Assembly: GCF_011386835.1 (NCBI RefSeq)
Contig: NC_088800.1
Span: 54,403,439-54,467,438 of the forward strand
Source of the DNA: Chrysemys picta bellii
Taxonomy: Eukaryota; Chordata; Testudines; Emydidae
DNA: 64,000 nt
Direction of reading: 5' to 3'
Shown here: positions 45,100-55,333 of the stretch, piece by piece
How the letters are laid out: the number at the start of each line of letters is the position of its first letter
Numbering within the stretch: position 1 is the stretch's first letter
The notes under the pieces: generated by a model
Seen by the model: only the letters and a program-made list of their open reading frames with translations
Database searches by the model: none
Told to the model about the DNA's origin: nothing
Made by a program: the position numbers and the translations under genes

Positions 45100-46075
45100 G
45101 ATGATGCGCTTGGAAGCGGAGGACAAAAGCGGGTGAAGCGCTTGGAGTTGGAAGCGGAGGAGAAAAGAGAGGCGAAATGCTTGGAAATGAAGCACTTGGA
45201 GGCAGAAGCGGAGGAGAGGAGACAGGAGAATCGCTTGGAGGTGGAAATGCAGGTGAAGCTCTTGGAGGTGGAGTTAGAGCTGAAGTGCTTAGAGCTGGAA
45301 AGGGCTAAGCTGGGTCCACCAGGTAACCCTAACAGTCCTTCTCCAGGTACCGCTCCCCATTCCAAGAAATTCCCCACATACAAGGTAGGCGATGATACAG
45401 AAGCCTTCTTAGAAAATTTTGAAAGGGCCTGCCTTGGATACAACACCCCTACAGACCAGTATATGGAGCTGAGACCACAACTCAGTGGACCCTTAGCAGA
45501 GGTGGCAGCTGAAATGCCTAAAGAACACATGAACGAGTACAAACTTTTTAAACTAAAGGCCAGAATTAGAATGGGGTTAACACTCGAGCATGTCGGTGGT
45601 TCAGAGCCGGAAGGTGGAAACCAGACGTGGCATTTTCCCAACATGCCTGCCACATTGTAAAAAATTGGGATGCCTGGATATCAGGAGCAAATGTTAAATC
45701 TCTGGAAGATTTGTCTCTCCTAATACAAATGGAGCAGTTCTTAGAGAGCGTTCCTGAGGAAATAGAAAGGTACATCCTAGATGGGAAGTCCAAAACTGCA
45801 ATCGAGGCGGGGGAGATCGGAACCAAATGGGTCGAGGTGGCGAAGAAGAAGAAAGCTAGTAGCAGTTGGTGTGGATACCAGAAGGGGCAACTCAAGACAA
45901 CACCCCACCATCAGAGTCAGCCCAAAGACCCACCTCGCAAGGAGGAGCCCTCCACACAGCCAGGGAGACTCCAGATGCCCTCTCGTCCCACCACCCACCT
46001 CGCCCCAGCCCACAGTCAGCTGCACGATGCTTTAAATGTAATGAGCTGGGGCATGTAAAGGCCAACTGACCCAAG
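45100..46075 (+). pseudogene. Gmr1-like gag, broken
   Basis: The first part (45133-45660) has a long Leu/Glu/Arg coiled-coil stretch (KRLELEAEEKREAK repeats) and the capsid start (KKFPTYKVGDDTEAFLENFE). A frameshift near 45640 leads to the SCAN-like segment (LSLLIQMEQFLESVPEEIER). The zinc knuckle near 46025 reads CFKCNELGHVKAN followed by a TGA stop at 46067 where the fourth Cys codon should be. Gag would form particles and bind RNA; this copy cannot. Confidence 0.88.
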
Positions 46076-46138
46076 AGCACCAGCCGACTGCAACTCATCA
46101 CCCCGGAGTCCCACCGAGAGCCTTTAGGCCTAGATGCC

Positions 46139-46480
46139 TCACAAACACCCCCAGAGCGAAGGGAAACTGTGAGTGTGGGTGGGAGGAAGATTACTGCATG
46201 GAGAGACACTGGAGCTCAGGTGTCAGCTATCCACCAATCTCTGGTGGACCCCAAATTCATCGACCCAGAGGCCCAAGTGATGGTGCAACCCTTTAAGGCA
46301 AACTCTTTTAACTTGCCTACAGCCAGGTTGCCTGTCCCGTATAAGGGCTGCTCAGGCATATGGACTTTTGCAGTCTATGACGATTATCCCATTCCCATGC
46401 TGCTGGGAGAAGACTTAGCCAACCATGTGAGGCTAACAAAATGGGTGGGGATGGGGACCCACAGACAGGCTAAACAGGCC
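46139..46480 (+). pseudogene. Gmr1-like aspartic protease
   Basis: Retropepsin-like segment: active site WRDTGAQVSAI near 46200, a flap-region stretch and the second conserved motif MLLGEDLANHV near 46400. The frame is open but has no start of its own; it belonged to the pol polyprotein. Confidence 0.85.
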
Positions 46481-46839
46481 TGCACACCTAACTCCATTCC
46501 TGAGCCTCCAACAGGGACACAACCAGAGGTGGTGGAACTCGATCCCAGACCAAAGTCTATGGCAGCAGTTGTACATCAGTTCCTGGGACCCAGTCAGAAC
46601 CAGCCCAAGAATTGGAACTGGCAGAGCAGTCAGCACCAGAGCCCGTGCTTGCAACCCCACCAGAGTCTGGGGAGCCAGCACCTGCAGCAGCAGCTAAACC
46701 GGCACAAGAAGCTCAACCGGAGCCTGAAATACAACCTGGTGCACCAGCGGAAAGCGGTTCACAATCAATAGAGACAACCCCATCACCTGCATCGTTTCCA
46801 GTGAGACCAAGTCCACAACCCAGTGAGGAACTAATGTTT

Positions 46840-47860
46840 CCAACATCAAGGGAGCAGTTCCAGGCAGAGCAGGAAGCGGATGAAAGTCTCAAGGGAGCTT
46901 GGATGGCAGCACGGAGTGACCCACCGCCTCTCAGCTCTTCCAATAGGTCCAGGTTTGTTATAGAAGGAGGACTCTTATACAAGGAAACTCTTTCTGGTGG
47001 GCACCAGGAAGACTGGCATCCTCAAAGACAGTTGGTAGTTCCAACTAAGTATAAGAAAAAACTCTTGAGCTTAGCCCACGATCACCCTAGTGGCCATGCT
47101 GGGCTGAACAGGACCAAGGACCGTTTGGGGAAGTCATTCCACTGGGAAGGGATAGGCAAGGACGTTTCTACCTATGTCCAATCTTGTGAGGTGTGCCAAA
47201 GGCTGGGAAAGCCCCAAGACCAGGTCAAGGCCCCTCTCCAGCCACTCCCCATAATTGAAGTTCCATTTCAGCATGTAGCTATGGATATTCTGGGTCCTTT
47301 TCCCTAAGAAGACACCTAGAGGAAAGCTGTACATACTGACTTTCATGGATTTTGCCACCCGATGGCTGGAAGCAATAGCTCTAAGCAACACCAGGGCTAA
47401 AAGCATGAGCCATGCATGAACAGACATTTTTGCTGGGATAGGTTGGTCCTCCGACATCCTTACGGATTCGGGAGCTAACTTCCTGGCAGAGGCCATGAAA
47501 CATCTTTTTGAAGCTCATGGGGTGAATCACTTAGTTGACCCCCTTTACCACCATCAAACGAAGTTTAATGGGACTTTGGGGGCCATGATACTTAAATTCT
47601 TGAATGAGCACTCCAATGATTGTGACCTAGTGTTGCAGAAGTTGCTCTTTGCCTATAGGGCTGTACCACATCCCAGTTTGGGATTTTCACCCTTTGAATT
47701 CGTTTATGGCCATGAAGTCAAGGGGCCATTACAGTTGGTGAAACAGCAATGGGAGGGGGTTACATCTTCTCCAGGAACTAACATTTTGGACTTTGTAACC
47801 AACCTGCAAAACTCTCTAAGACTCTCTAGCCCTTGCTCGAGAAAACCTATGTAGAAGAGG
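46840..47860 (+). pseudogene. Gmr1-like integrase, located before RT
   Basis: Zinc-binding HHCC (LAHDHPSGHAGLNRTKDRLG, YVQSCEVCQRLGK) at about 47070-47200. Core starts VAMDILGPFP, then a frameshift/stop at 47305. The second catalytic Asp is in ILTDSGANF near 47464. The third motif is damaged: HHQTKFNGTL near 47550 lacks the 'GLVER' portion that holds the catalytic Glu. The C-terminal core (LLFAYRAVPHPSLGFSPFEF) is preserved. A stop precedes it near 47419. Not functional. Confidence 0.9.
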
Positions 47861-47869
47861 TGAGCCTTT

Positions 47870-48660
47870 CCATCACCCTTGGGCATAAGCAGTGGCAGCA
47901 AATACAGGAGCTGTGCACAAGCTTCACACCAGTGTTTTCAGCCACCCCAGGACGGACAGAACGAGCGTACCACTCCATTGACACAGGTGATGCTTGCCCA
48001 ATTTGAGCCCAAACCTACTGGATGGCTCCTTAAGCCAAACCACAATAGAAAGGGAGAGCAAGGACATGTTACAGATGGGTGTAATCCACCCCTCTGAGAG
48101 TGCATGGTCCTCTCCAGTGGTTCTGGTTCCCAAACCCAATGGGGAAATCCGCTTTTGCGTGGATTACCGTAAGCTAAATGCTGTAACTCGCCCAGAGAAC
48201 TATCCAATGCCACGCACAGATGAGCTATTGGAGAAACTGGGATGTGCCCTGTTCATCTCCACCTTAGACTTAACTAAACAAGTGCTGCTAGATGACCCAG
48301 CCAAGGAAAGGTCAGCCTTCATCATCGCTGTAGGGCTGTATGAATTTAATGTGCTCCCTTTCGGACTGTGAAAAGCACTCGCTACCTTCCAGAGACTGGT
48401 AGATAACCTTCTGGTTGGATTTGGGGAATTTGCAGTTGCCTACCTTGACGATGTGGCTATATTCTCAGATTTTCAGATGGGCAGAACACCTGGAACACCT
48501 CCAAGCTGTCTTCCAGCGCATAAGGGAGGCAGGATTAACCGTTAAGGCCAAAAAATGTCAAATAGGCCTAAACAGGGTAACGTACCTTGGACACCAGGTG
48601 GCTCAAGGAACTATCAACCCCTTACAGGCTAAAGTAAATGCTATCCAAAATGCCTAAAGT
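47870..48660 (+). pseudogene. Gmr1-like reverse transcriptase, broken
   Basis: RT segments in order: MLQMGVIHPSESAWSSPVVL, VPKPNGEIRFCVDYRKLNAV, STLDLTKQVLLDDPAKE, FNVLPFGL followed by a stop at 48369, then AYLDDVAIFSDF (active-site YLDD at 48441-48452) and, after a frameshift, FQRIREAGLTVKAKKCQ and VTYLGHQV. The catalytic aspartates are intact but the frame is broken at least twice. Confidence 0.92.
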
Positions 48661-48859
48661 CAAAGAAGAAGCAAGTCTAATCCTTCTTGGGGTTGGCCAG
48701 GTATTACCGACGATTTGTACCACACTACTGCCAAATTGCCACCCCACCGACAGACGTAACCAGGAAAAAACAGCCAAATGCAGTTCAGTGGACTGAGAAG
48801 TGTAAGAAGCCTTTAACCATCTTAAGGCGGCCCTTACATCTGACCCTGTACTTAGGGCC

Positions 48860-49266
48860 CCGGACTTCAACCAACCGTTCGTCGTAACCACAGATGCGTC
48901 CTAGCAAGGTTTAGGAGCAGTTTTAATGCAGGAAGGACCAGATCAACAATTCCATCCTGTCGTGTTTCTCAGCAAAAAAATTTCTGAGAGGGAAAGCCCC
49001 TGGTCAGTCTCAGAAAAAGAATGTTAAGCCATTGTGTATTCTCTGGAGAAGCTACGCCCATACATTTGGGGACAGCGTTTCCAGCTGCAGACTGACCCCA
49101 TGCTGCACTAAAGTGGCTTCACTCAGTCAAAGAAACTAACAAAAAACTTCTTCAGTAGAGTTTAGCTCTTCGAGACTTTGATTTTGAAATACAACACATT
49201 TCAGGAGCCTCTAACAAAGTGGCTGATGCACTCTCCCGGGAAGGTTTCCCAGAATTATCAGAGTGA
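48860..49266 (+). pseudogene. Gmr1-like RNase H, broken
   Basis: FVVTTDAS followed by a stop, GLGAVLMQEG, FLSKKISERESPWSVSEKEC followed by a stop, then ALRDFDFEIQHISGASNKVA and the end of the polyprotein DALSREGFPELSE at 49266. The RNase H follows RT and ends pol, as expected when integrase has moved upstream. Confidence 0.88.
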
Positions 49267-49461
49267 AAATGTCCCCTGTATTCTGAGTCATTGTAGACCT
49301 TAAAATGTGAAAAGTAGTTTAGTTTTTCATGTAATTATTAGTGAAATTAGAGGTACATGTATCTTATTAACTCTGTTTCCTAAACCTCCGGGAAGAAATC
49401 CCAGCCGGTGTGGACCTGACCTAAACCAGGCTGGCCAGCACCATCTGTGATTTGGGGTGTG

Positions 49462-50385
49462 TGTGAGATAAATGAAGGGGGGGGGGAGCTCCCTTTTATG
49501 GACACCCAGCCAGTCAGCTAGCTATAAAATCCCTGTTAGTAGCTGTTCTCTACTTGCTTTACCTGTAAAGGGTTAAAAAAGTCCACAGGTAAAGGAAGGG
49601 AGTGGGCACCTGACCTAAAGAGCCAAATGGGAAGGCTAGAACTTTTTAAAATTGGGGGAAAACTTGCCCTTTGTGTCTGTTGTTGTTCTCCGGGGAAGAG
49701 GGGAACAGGGCAGCAGTTATGCTGTGAGAAGCTGAAGGCCAGGTATGAAAGTCATCAGAATCAGGCCTAGAAATTGCTTATTTGGAAACCCAGATATGTA
49801 AGTAGATCAGAAATGTCTAGGAAGACGCGATTAGGTTTATTTCTTTTGTTTTGTAAGGCTTATGGACTCCTCTGTGCTAACCCCAAATGCTTTTGTTTTG
49901 CTTGTAACCTTTAAGCTGGACCTCAAGAAGGTTATTCTTGATATTTAATTTTTGTAAGTGGGATTTTCAAATCTAGTAAAAGCCTAAGATCCAGATGTAT
50001 TCTCTTTCCTTTTGTTTTTAATAAAATTTACCTTTTTTAAGAACAGGATTGGATTTTTTGTGTCTGAAGAGGTTTGTGCACATGTTTTTTAATTAGCTGG
50101 TGGGCAACAGCTGATTTCTTTGTTTTCCTTTCTCAGCCCTTCCCCAGAGGGGGGAGGGTGAAAGGGTTTGAACGTACCCCACAGGAAGGAATTCCCAAGT
50201 GAGCCTTCCTGGATTCCAAGGGGTTTTGCATTTGGGTTGTGGCAGCATCTACCCAGCCAAGGTCAGAGAAAAACTGTAACCTTGGGAGTTTAATACAAGT
50301 CTGGAGGGGCAAGTAATTAATTTTTAGAGTCCTTGCAAGCCCCCACCTTCTGGACTCGAAGTGCCAGAGTGGGAATCAGCCTTGA
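49462..50385 (+). repeat. 3' LTR of the Gmr1-like element
   Basis: Starts at TGTGAGATAA (49462) or TGAAGGGG (49473). It carries ~48 bp near 49745-49795 missing from the 5' LTR, between short direct repeats reading 'ccaggtatg' and 'ccagatatg', so the 5' copy probably lost it by slippage. It ends near CCTTGA at 50385. Confidence 0.82.
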
Positions 50386-51715
50386 GAGCTCTTAAAAATG
50401 TTAATCCTCTGAAATACTGGTAACTGTTCCTTATATCCCAGCCATGACAGTATCTATGGTGCACTTCAGTGCATTCTAAGGTCTCTTCTAGCCATGGCCT
50501 ACAGAGTAGCACCCTAATATGCTCCTTTCTTCATACCGCTTCATCCTTTTAGTGTTGTTTCTTTGACCAGATTCCTCTTTTAACTACAAAGGTGATTTAT
50601 TTCAATCTTCATTTTCCTAACACTATTTGATTAATAGAAATCAGAGGCATGCAGGCAGTAGCTAGGGCATTATAGCAGGCACGTTCTCAAAGGCCCTATA
50701 GATGCTCAGTCTGTTTCCTGACTCTGTTTAGAGTCAACTGGACTTGGTGCCTCATTCCACTGGACCCTAGTCTTTGGCGCTTTGAGGCCTGTTCTCCATT
50801 CTGGCTTTTTTGACACTTTGTTTCTTGAAGTGAAGTTACATTCTCTGTCTTCTTTTGTTGTTAAGATTTCATGGAGGAAGAAAGTCCAACCACCCAAAAA
50901 AGCTCATAAAATTCATACATTGGCAATTTGGCTGAAGTGTACTTTGCCAAGATGTCACCCTGACTTATCAGAATGCCAGATGAGTGTCTGAAATCCCTGC
51001 TAGCCTCTGCAAGGATGCCCAGGTCTTCATGGACAGTTCAATAAAAATAGCTCTAATCATGCAGGAGGAGGAGATTTGATCAGAGTGTAACTTGTCATTT
51101 TCTTGGTGCCTCCAATAATGCTTTCAGTATATAGCAAGGGCTGAGATAATGAAGTAAAAGCATCGCCATTATTCATGGTTGAAGTCTTCTGGTCTTTCTC
51201 TGGAGATCCAGTCAAGGATTGTGGTTTGACATTTGAAAGCTGACCTTAAAAACTTAACACATTAAAAGCACTTTGGTACAAAGTCATTGGCCAGATATCT
51301 GGGATTGACTTGTCCTGCATCTCCATAGAAAAATCTCCTTTCTATTATCTTATGCCATTGAGTTTGTGCTTCTAGGGCTTCCAGAACACTTCCTTGTCAG
51401 CAGCAGAGGAGTAGGCAACTCAAGAGAAAACAATGTAAGTGGAGATCAGCTCCATGGGATCCTTAAGCATCTTCATGTAGTTGGCATCAGATTTGATAAA
51501 TGACCCCAAGAGTTTTTTTCAGTGTGTGTTTCAGAAACTTTCACTTAGCGATGATTGTACCGGATGCATCCAACTTGAGATGGGTCATTCATTTTCTATA
51601 CTGTATTACAGTTTTTCAGGCAGGGACACTGTCAACCTCTGTGTTTGAAAAGTTCCTAGCACATTTTGGACACAACTGCAACCTTAATAATAATAAAAAT
51701 TGACTCTAAACAGCC
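50386..51715. other. Intron, possible minus-strand coding remnant
   Basis: No repeat family recognised. On the minus strand between about 51510 and 51060 conceptual translation gives gene-like stretches broken by stops (YMKMLKDPMELISTYIVFS, VAYSSAADKEVFWKP, NVKPQSLTGSPEKDQKTST). These could be a decayed retrocopy of an unidentified gene. I could not name it. Confidence 0.3.
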
Positions 51716-51880
51716 AGTGTAATTACAGAGACAAGGTGGATGAGGTCATATCTTTTATTGAACTAACTTATATTGGTGAAGAAGAAAAGCTTTTGAGCAA
51801 CACAGAACTCTCCTTCAAGTCTCAGAAATGTAATTATGGTGTACAAACGGAATCACAGAAGGATATAATTGCATATAAGT
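51716..51880. repeat. Unclassified dispersed repeat, copy 2
   Basis: Shares 'agagacaaggtggatgaggt' and 'atcttttattgaactaactt' blocks with the repeat at 32519-32755, plus a 'aagcttttgagc' block. More diverged than copy 1. Class unknown. Confidence 0.55.
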
Positions 51881-52211
51881 AAGTTGGAGCTCCAGGGAGT
51901 AGAGCTCCATGTTCTCTGAAATCTTTCCTATCTCAGATTAGAGGAAAAGAGGTGCTGATTACAGTATCACTGCAGAATATTACATAAACAAGGTGCACGA
52001 GCATACTCTGACACTCTGCCATAAAGCATTGTTAATGATGTACACAGCATCAGGCTCATCCAGCTGCCTGACATCTACCAGGGAAAGAAAACACTTGCAG
52101 ATGACAAGTGTTGCAAATGTCAGAGTTAACACAAGCGAACATGTTCTGCCATAAATCTGTTTACATCCATTGTAATCTCAAAATGTTCCATCTCTTGCTC
52201 AGAAAGCCTTT

Positions 52212-52522
52212 CTACTGAATCAGAATTGAGGCTTCTCCACCAGGCACTGGGAGGAAAAGGTGAGAGAGTCCACAAACATTCCTTGTATCTGCTGCCAGGC
52301 GCATCAGGTCTAGTATGTCATTCTCTTTGTTCATCGGTGCCTTTGGCTCTTCTACCAAAGGTTTTTGGATCTCCTGTCTCAGAAACAAGGCTGAGCTCTC
52401 CAACTCTGTCTCAGATTCCTTTACCTGGTTGTCTGGATTGTCTAGTGCTGTTGTTGTATGATCCTGGGAAGGTTCAGAGTTATTATTAGTCTCTGAAGGC
52501 AGTGACAACCAAGTGCTGTTCC
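52212..52522 (-). other. Candidate minus-strand terminal exon, unknown gene
   Basis: On the minus strand a pyrimidine-rich stretch and TTGCAG end at 52523, followed by an open frame (NSTWLSLPSETNNNSEPSQD, acidic and Gln/Glu-rich, then LDLMRLAADTRNVCGLSHL) to a TAG at 52212-52214: 311 bases after the AG with no stop. Composition looks like a hydrophilic, disordered protein tail rather than repeat-derived. No upstream exon was identified and no domain is recognised. It lies antisense within an ADCY3 intron. It could be the last exon of a nested gene, a pseudogene fragment or chance. Confidence 0.35.
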
Positions 52523-52873
52523 CTGCAATGGAAAATACTTTATTAATAATTTTTCAACTTTTTATCAATTTCTGATATTTGATATGCTTCAGTTAAAAAA
52601 AGGCTGTGTCTCTTGCATGTGTCAATGTCTGGAAGCTATTAATGTATACCATTTGCTGATCTGTGGACACTTATTTCTTCAGTTATCCTTTGGTTCGAAA
52701 GTTTTTTTAAAAGACTTTTAATGTCTTCCTGACAATTTAAGAGCCTGTCTTCTTTGTTTGTATTAATGTATTAGTTTGTTTGTTTATTTGTAATGAAATG
52801 TTTCCTTTTCTTATAAATGTTTTTTTGGGAATTTTCATCTTTCACTTTAAGGATGCGGAGTGATGTTGTAGGT

Positions 52874-53522
52874 CAGGGGTGGGCAAACTACAGCCCGAGG
52901 GCCAGATCTGGCCCGCCAGCCATTTTAATCCGGCCCTTGAGCTCCTGCTGTGGAGTGGGGTCTGAGGATTGCCCCACTCTGGCGCGCCAGCCAGGGACCA
53001 GGGTTGGGGGCTGCTCCACGTGGCTCCCAGAAGCAGTGGCATGACTCCCCCTCCGGCTCCTATGCGTAGGGGCAGTCAGGGCACTCTGCTCTGCATGCTG
53101 CCCTTGCCCCAAGTGCCACCCCGCAGCTCTCATTGGCTGGGAACCACAGCCAATGGTAACTGCAGGGGCAGTGCCTGTGGACAGGGCAGCATACATAGGA
53201 GCTGGAGTAGGGACATGCCATTGTTTCCGGGAGTCGCTTAAGGTTAGCGCCGCCCTGGAGCCTGCACCCCTGAGCCTCCCCCCATGCCCCAACCCCCTAC
53301 CCCAGCCATGATCCCCCTCCTGCCCTCCAAACCCCTCGATCCCAGCCCAGAGCACCCTCCTGCACCCCAAACCCCTCATCCCCACCCCCACCCCAGTCTG
53401 CACCCTCAGCCAGAGCCGCACCCCCTCCTGCATCCCAGCCCAATTTTGTGAGCATTCATGGCCCGCCATACAATTTCTATTCCCAGATGTGGCCCTCCGG
53501 CTAAAAAGTTTGCCCAACCCTG
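52874..53522. mobile_element. hAT-type element
   Basis: Starts CAGGGGTGGGCAAACT and ends AAGTTTGCCCAACCCTG, typical hAT ends. The flanking octamers (ttgtaggt and ctgcagct) match at 5 of 8, so any target duplication has decayed. The GC-rich interior has repeated 'ccccaaccccc' style blocks and no transposase. Confidence 0.78.
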
Positions 53523-53710
53523 CTGCAGCTTCTGATGAACAATGAGAAGCTACCCGTACTTCAAAAGATCAAAACTGTTAAGACCACCGGTTTCACGCTG
53601 GAAGCAGAGAGCCAAGAGTGAGAAACCTGTGAAATGGTATCTTTGAAGAAGAATTACAGCTAAGTAAACTCCTTGTAAAACTGTTCACATTGTCTCTCTC
53701 TTCTCTTTAG

Positions 53711-53813
53711 CCTGATGAAAGACTATTTCTTTAAACCACCAATTAATAAGTTGAGCCTGAACTTCCTGGATGGGGACTTGGAGATGGCTTACAGGACCAG
53801 CTATCAGGAAGAG
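53711..53813 (+). CDS. ADCY3: ADCY3 exon: junction before second membrane bundle
   Basis: Encodes LMKDYFFKPPINKLSLNFLD and then ending in SYQEE, which in vertebrate ADCY3 lies just before the second six-helix membrane segment. The first base completes the Ser codon split at 38063. The acceptor is a pyrimidine-rich tract plus AG at 53709-53710, and the donor is GTGCGT at 53814. It ends phase 0. The next exon (expected to begin VIKNSP or similar) is not in the window, so the remaining 10 kb is one intron at least. Confidence 0.95.
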
Positions 53814-54095
53814 GTGCGTTTTCCCCTGAATCGGGTTGGGTGTCAGCAGTCTTTTGGTACCGGTTGTAGGAGCCAAAATAATTATCTCACTGTTTTTGCA
53901 AATTTTATTGCAGTTGATGACTGAGATCATGAAGTGTCAAATATGACTTAATATTTAGAACTACTGAGAAATGACCACCTTATTTTAGTTCACCTGTCAT
54001 GATCAGTTTCCAGGATTTGAACATTAGATTCTTTCTGGCATTCTATTTTCTTTCACCAGTAAAAATGGACCAGAATAAATTTCAGCTGTTGACTC
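53814..54095. other. Intron, no recognised feature
   Basis: Short intronic stretch after the last exon in the window. Confidence 0.5.
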
Positions 54096-54435
54096 TATAC
54101 TCTATAAAGTTATGAACACCAGAGTTACAAACTGATCAGTCAACCACACACCTCATTTGGAACCAGAAGTACGCAACCAGGCAGCAGCAGAGTCACACAC
54201 ACACACACAAAAAACATCACTCACAGTACCGTACTATGTTAAATGTAAACTACTAAAAAACTAAAGAGAAAGCAGCATTTTTCTTCTTCATATAAAGTTT
54301 AAAAGCTGTATTAAGTCAATGTTCAATTGTGAACTTTTGAAAGAACAACCATAACGTTTTGTTCAGAGTTACAAACATTTCAGAGTTACCAATAACCTCC
54401 ATTCCCAAGGTATTTGTAATTCCGAGGTTCTACTG
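54096..54435 (-). mobile_element. Pogo/Tigger-like mariner remnant
   Basis: The right end reads 'ccgaggttctactg' followed by TA. Motifs 'cagagttacaaacatttcag' and 'gttatgaacaccagagttac' are inverted and repeated near the ends. An internal CA repeat lies at 54192-54208. This matches the style of pogo-type non-autonomous elements. Boundaries on the left are approximate. Confidence 0.6.
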
Positions 54436-55047
54436 TACCTTCATTTTCATATTTAGATTTAGCTTTCACCGGGCCAAAATTATGTAATCAGGTAATAGTG
54501 GAAGGCAAATGCTCCTTACTGCCTTTTCAAATATCTTAACTTACAGAATGAAAACTCTCAAAATTGGATCTTGGCTCTCTAATACTTATTGCAGTCCCAA
54601 GTTTATCTCATCCTCACCCAAACGTGCTTTCATCTCAGTGTTGTAAATTACATAAAACTACTGCAGTATAAAATTGGAAGTACAGAAGACTTTAGTTAAA
54701 GAAATAAACTCCACATCATTTTCAGAATTCTGCACTACCAAATATTAGTGTCCTGAATGTTTTGTCTTTTTATTACATTGCGTCCCACTTTCAGACATGG
54801 CAGGTATCCTTGCTTCCTTGACATCAGCTGGTAGCAAGGGATTCTCTACTGGTAAATATCAACTTCAGATGTCAGAGTTAACTGATTAATATTGGGGGAG
54901 AGGGTTGAGTTCCCCCCTCCCCAGCCTTCCCTCTACCACTGGTAAGAAATAAATCCTATGGGAACATTTCTTCCTTAATTCTTGTACCATATGATTGCAT
55001 TGTCCCTGGCCACAGTCCCTATCTTCCTGTAATTTCAGTCTTAATAA
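54436..55047. other. Intron, no recognised feature
   Basis: Intronic DNA with nothing assigned. Confidence 0.5.
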
Positions 55048-55049
55048 AT

Positions 55050-55330
55050 AAGGGCTCATCTACACTACTGCCTAAGTCGATGTAAGTTATGTTGCTCATG
55101 GGGTGTGAAAAAACCACCCCCCTGAGCAACGTAACTTACATTGACTTAAAGCGGCATCTACACCATGCTATGTCGACGGAAGACTCTCTCTCACCGACAT
55201 AGCTTCCTTCTCTTGTTGAGGTGGAGTAATTACGTCGACAAGAGAGCGCTCTCCCATTCAACAGACTCGCTAATTCGGCGCTGCTGCATTGATGCAGCAG
55301 TGCCAATTTAGTGCGGTAATAAAAACAAGC
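55050..55330. mobile_element. Harbinger-type MITE
   Basis: Left end AGGGCTCATCTACACTACTG, right end ACAAGCCCT; an internal stem is formed by 'gtaagttatgttgctca' and 'tgagcaacgtaacttac' (55080-55140). The ends share the CTACACTA core of the Harbinger element at 18474. The right end is eroded. Confidence 0.7.
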
Positions 55331-55333
55331 CCT

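Larger units (their letters stand above)
43753..50385 (+). mobile_element. Decayed full-length Gmr1-like Ty3/gypsy element
   Basis: About 6.6 kb with two LTRs and an interior in the order gag, protease, integrase, reverse transcriptase, RNase H. Placing integrase before RT is the hallmark of the Gmr1 group within Ty3/gypsy and contrasts with the usual RT-RH-IN order. The coding frame is interrupted many times. The LTRs differ by a ~48-bp indel (around 49745) plus several substitutions, so the insertion is much older than the element at 12761. No target duplication was found. Confidence 0.92.
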
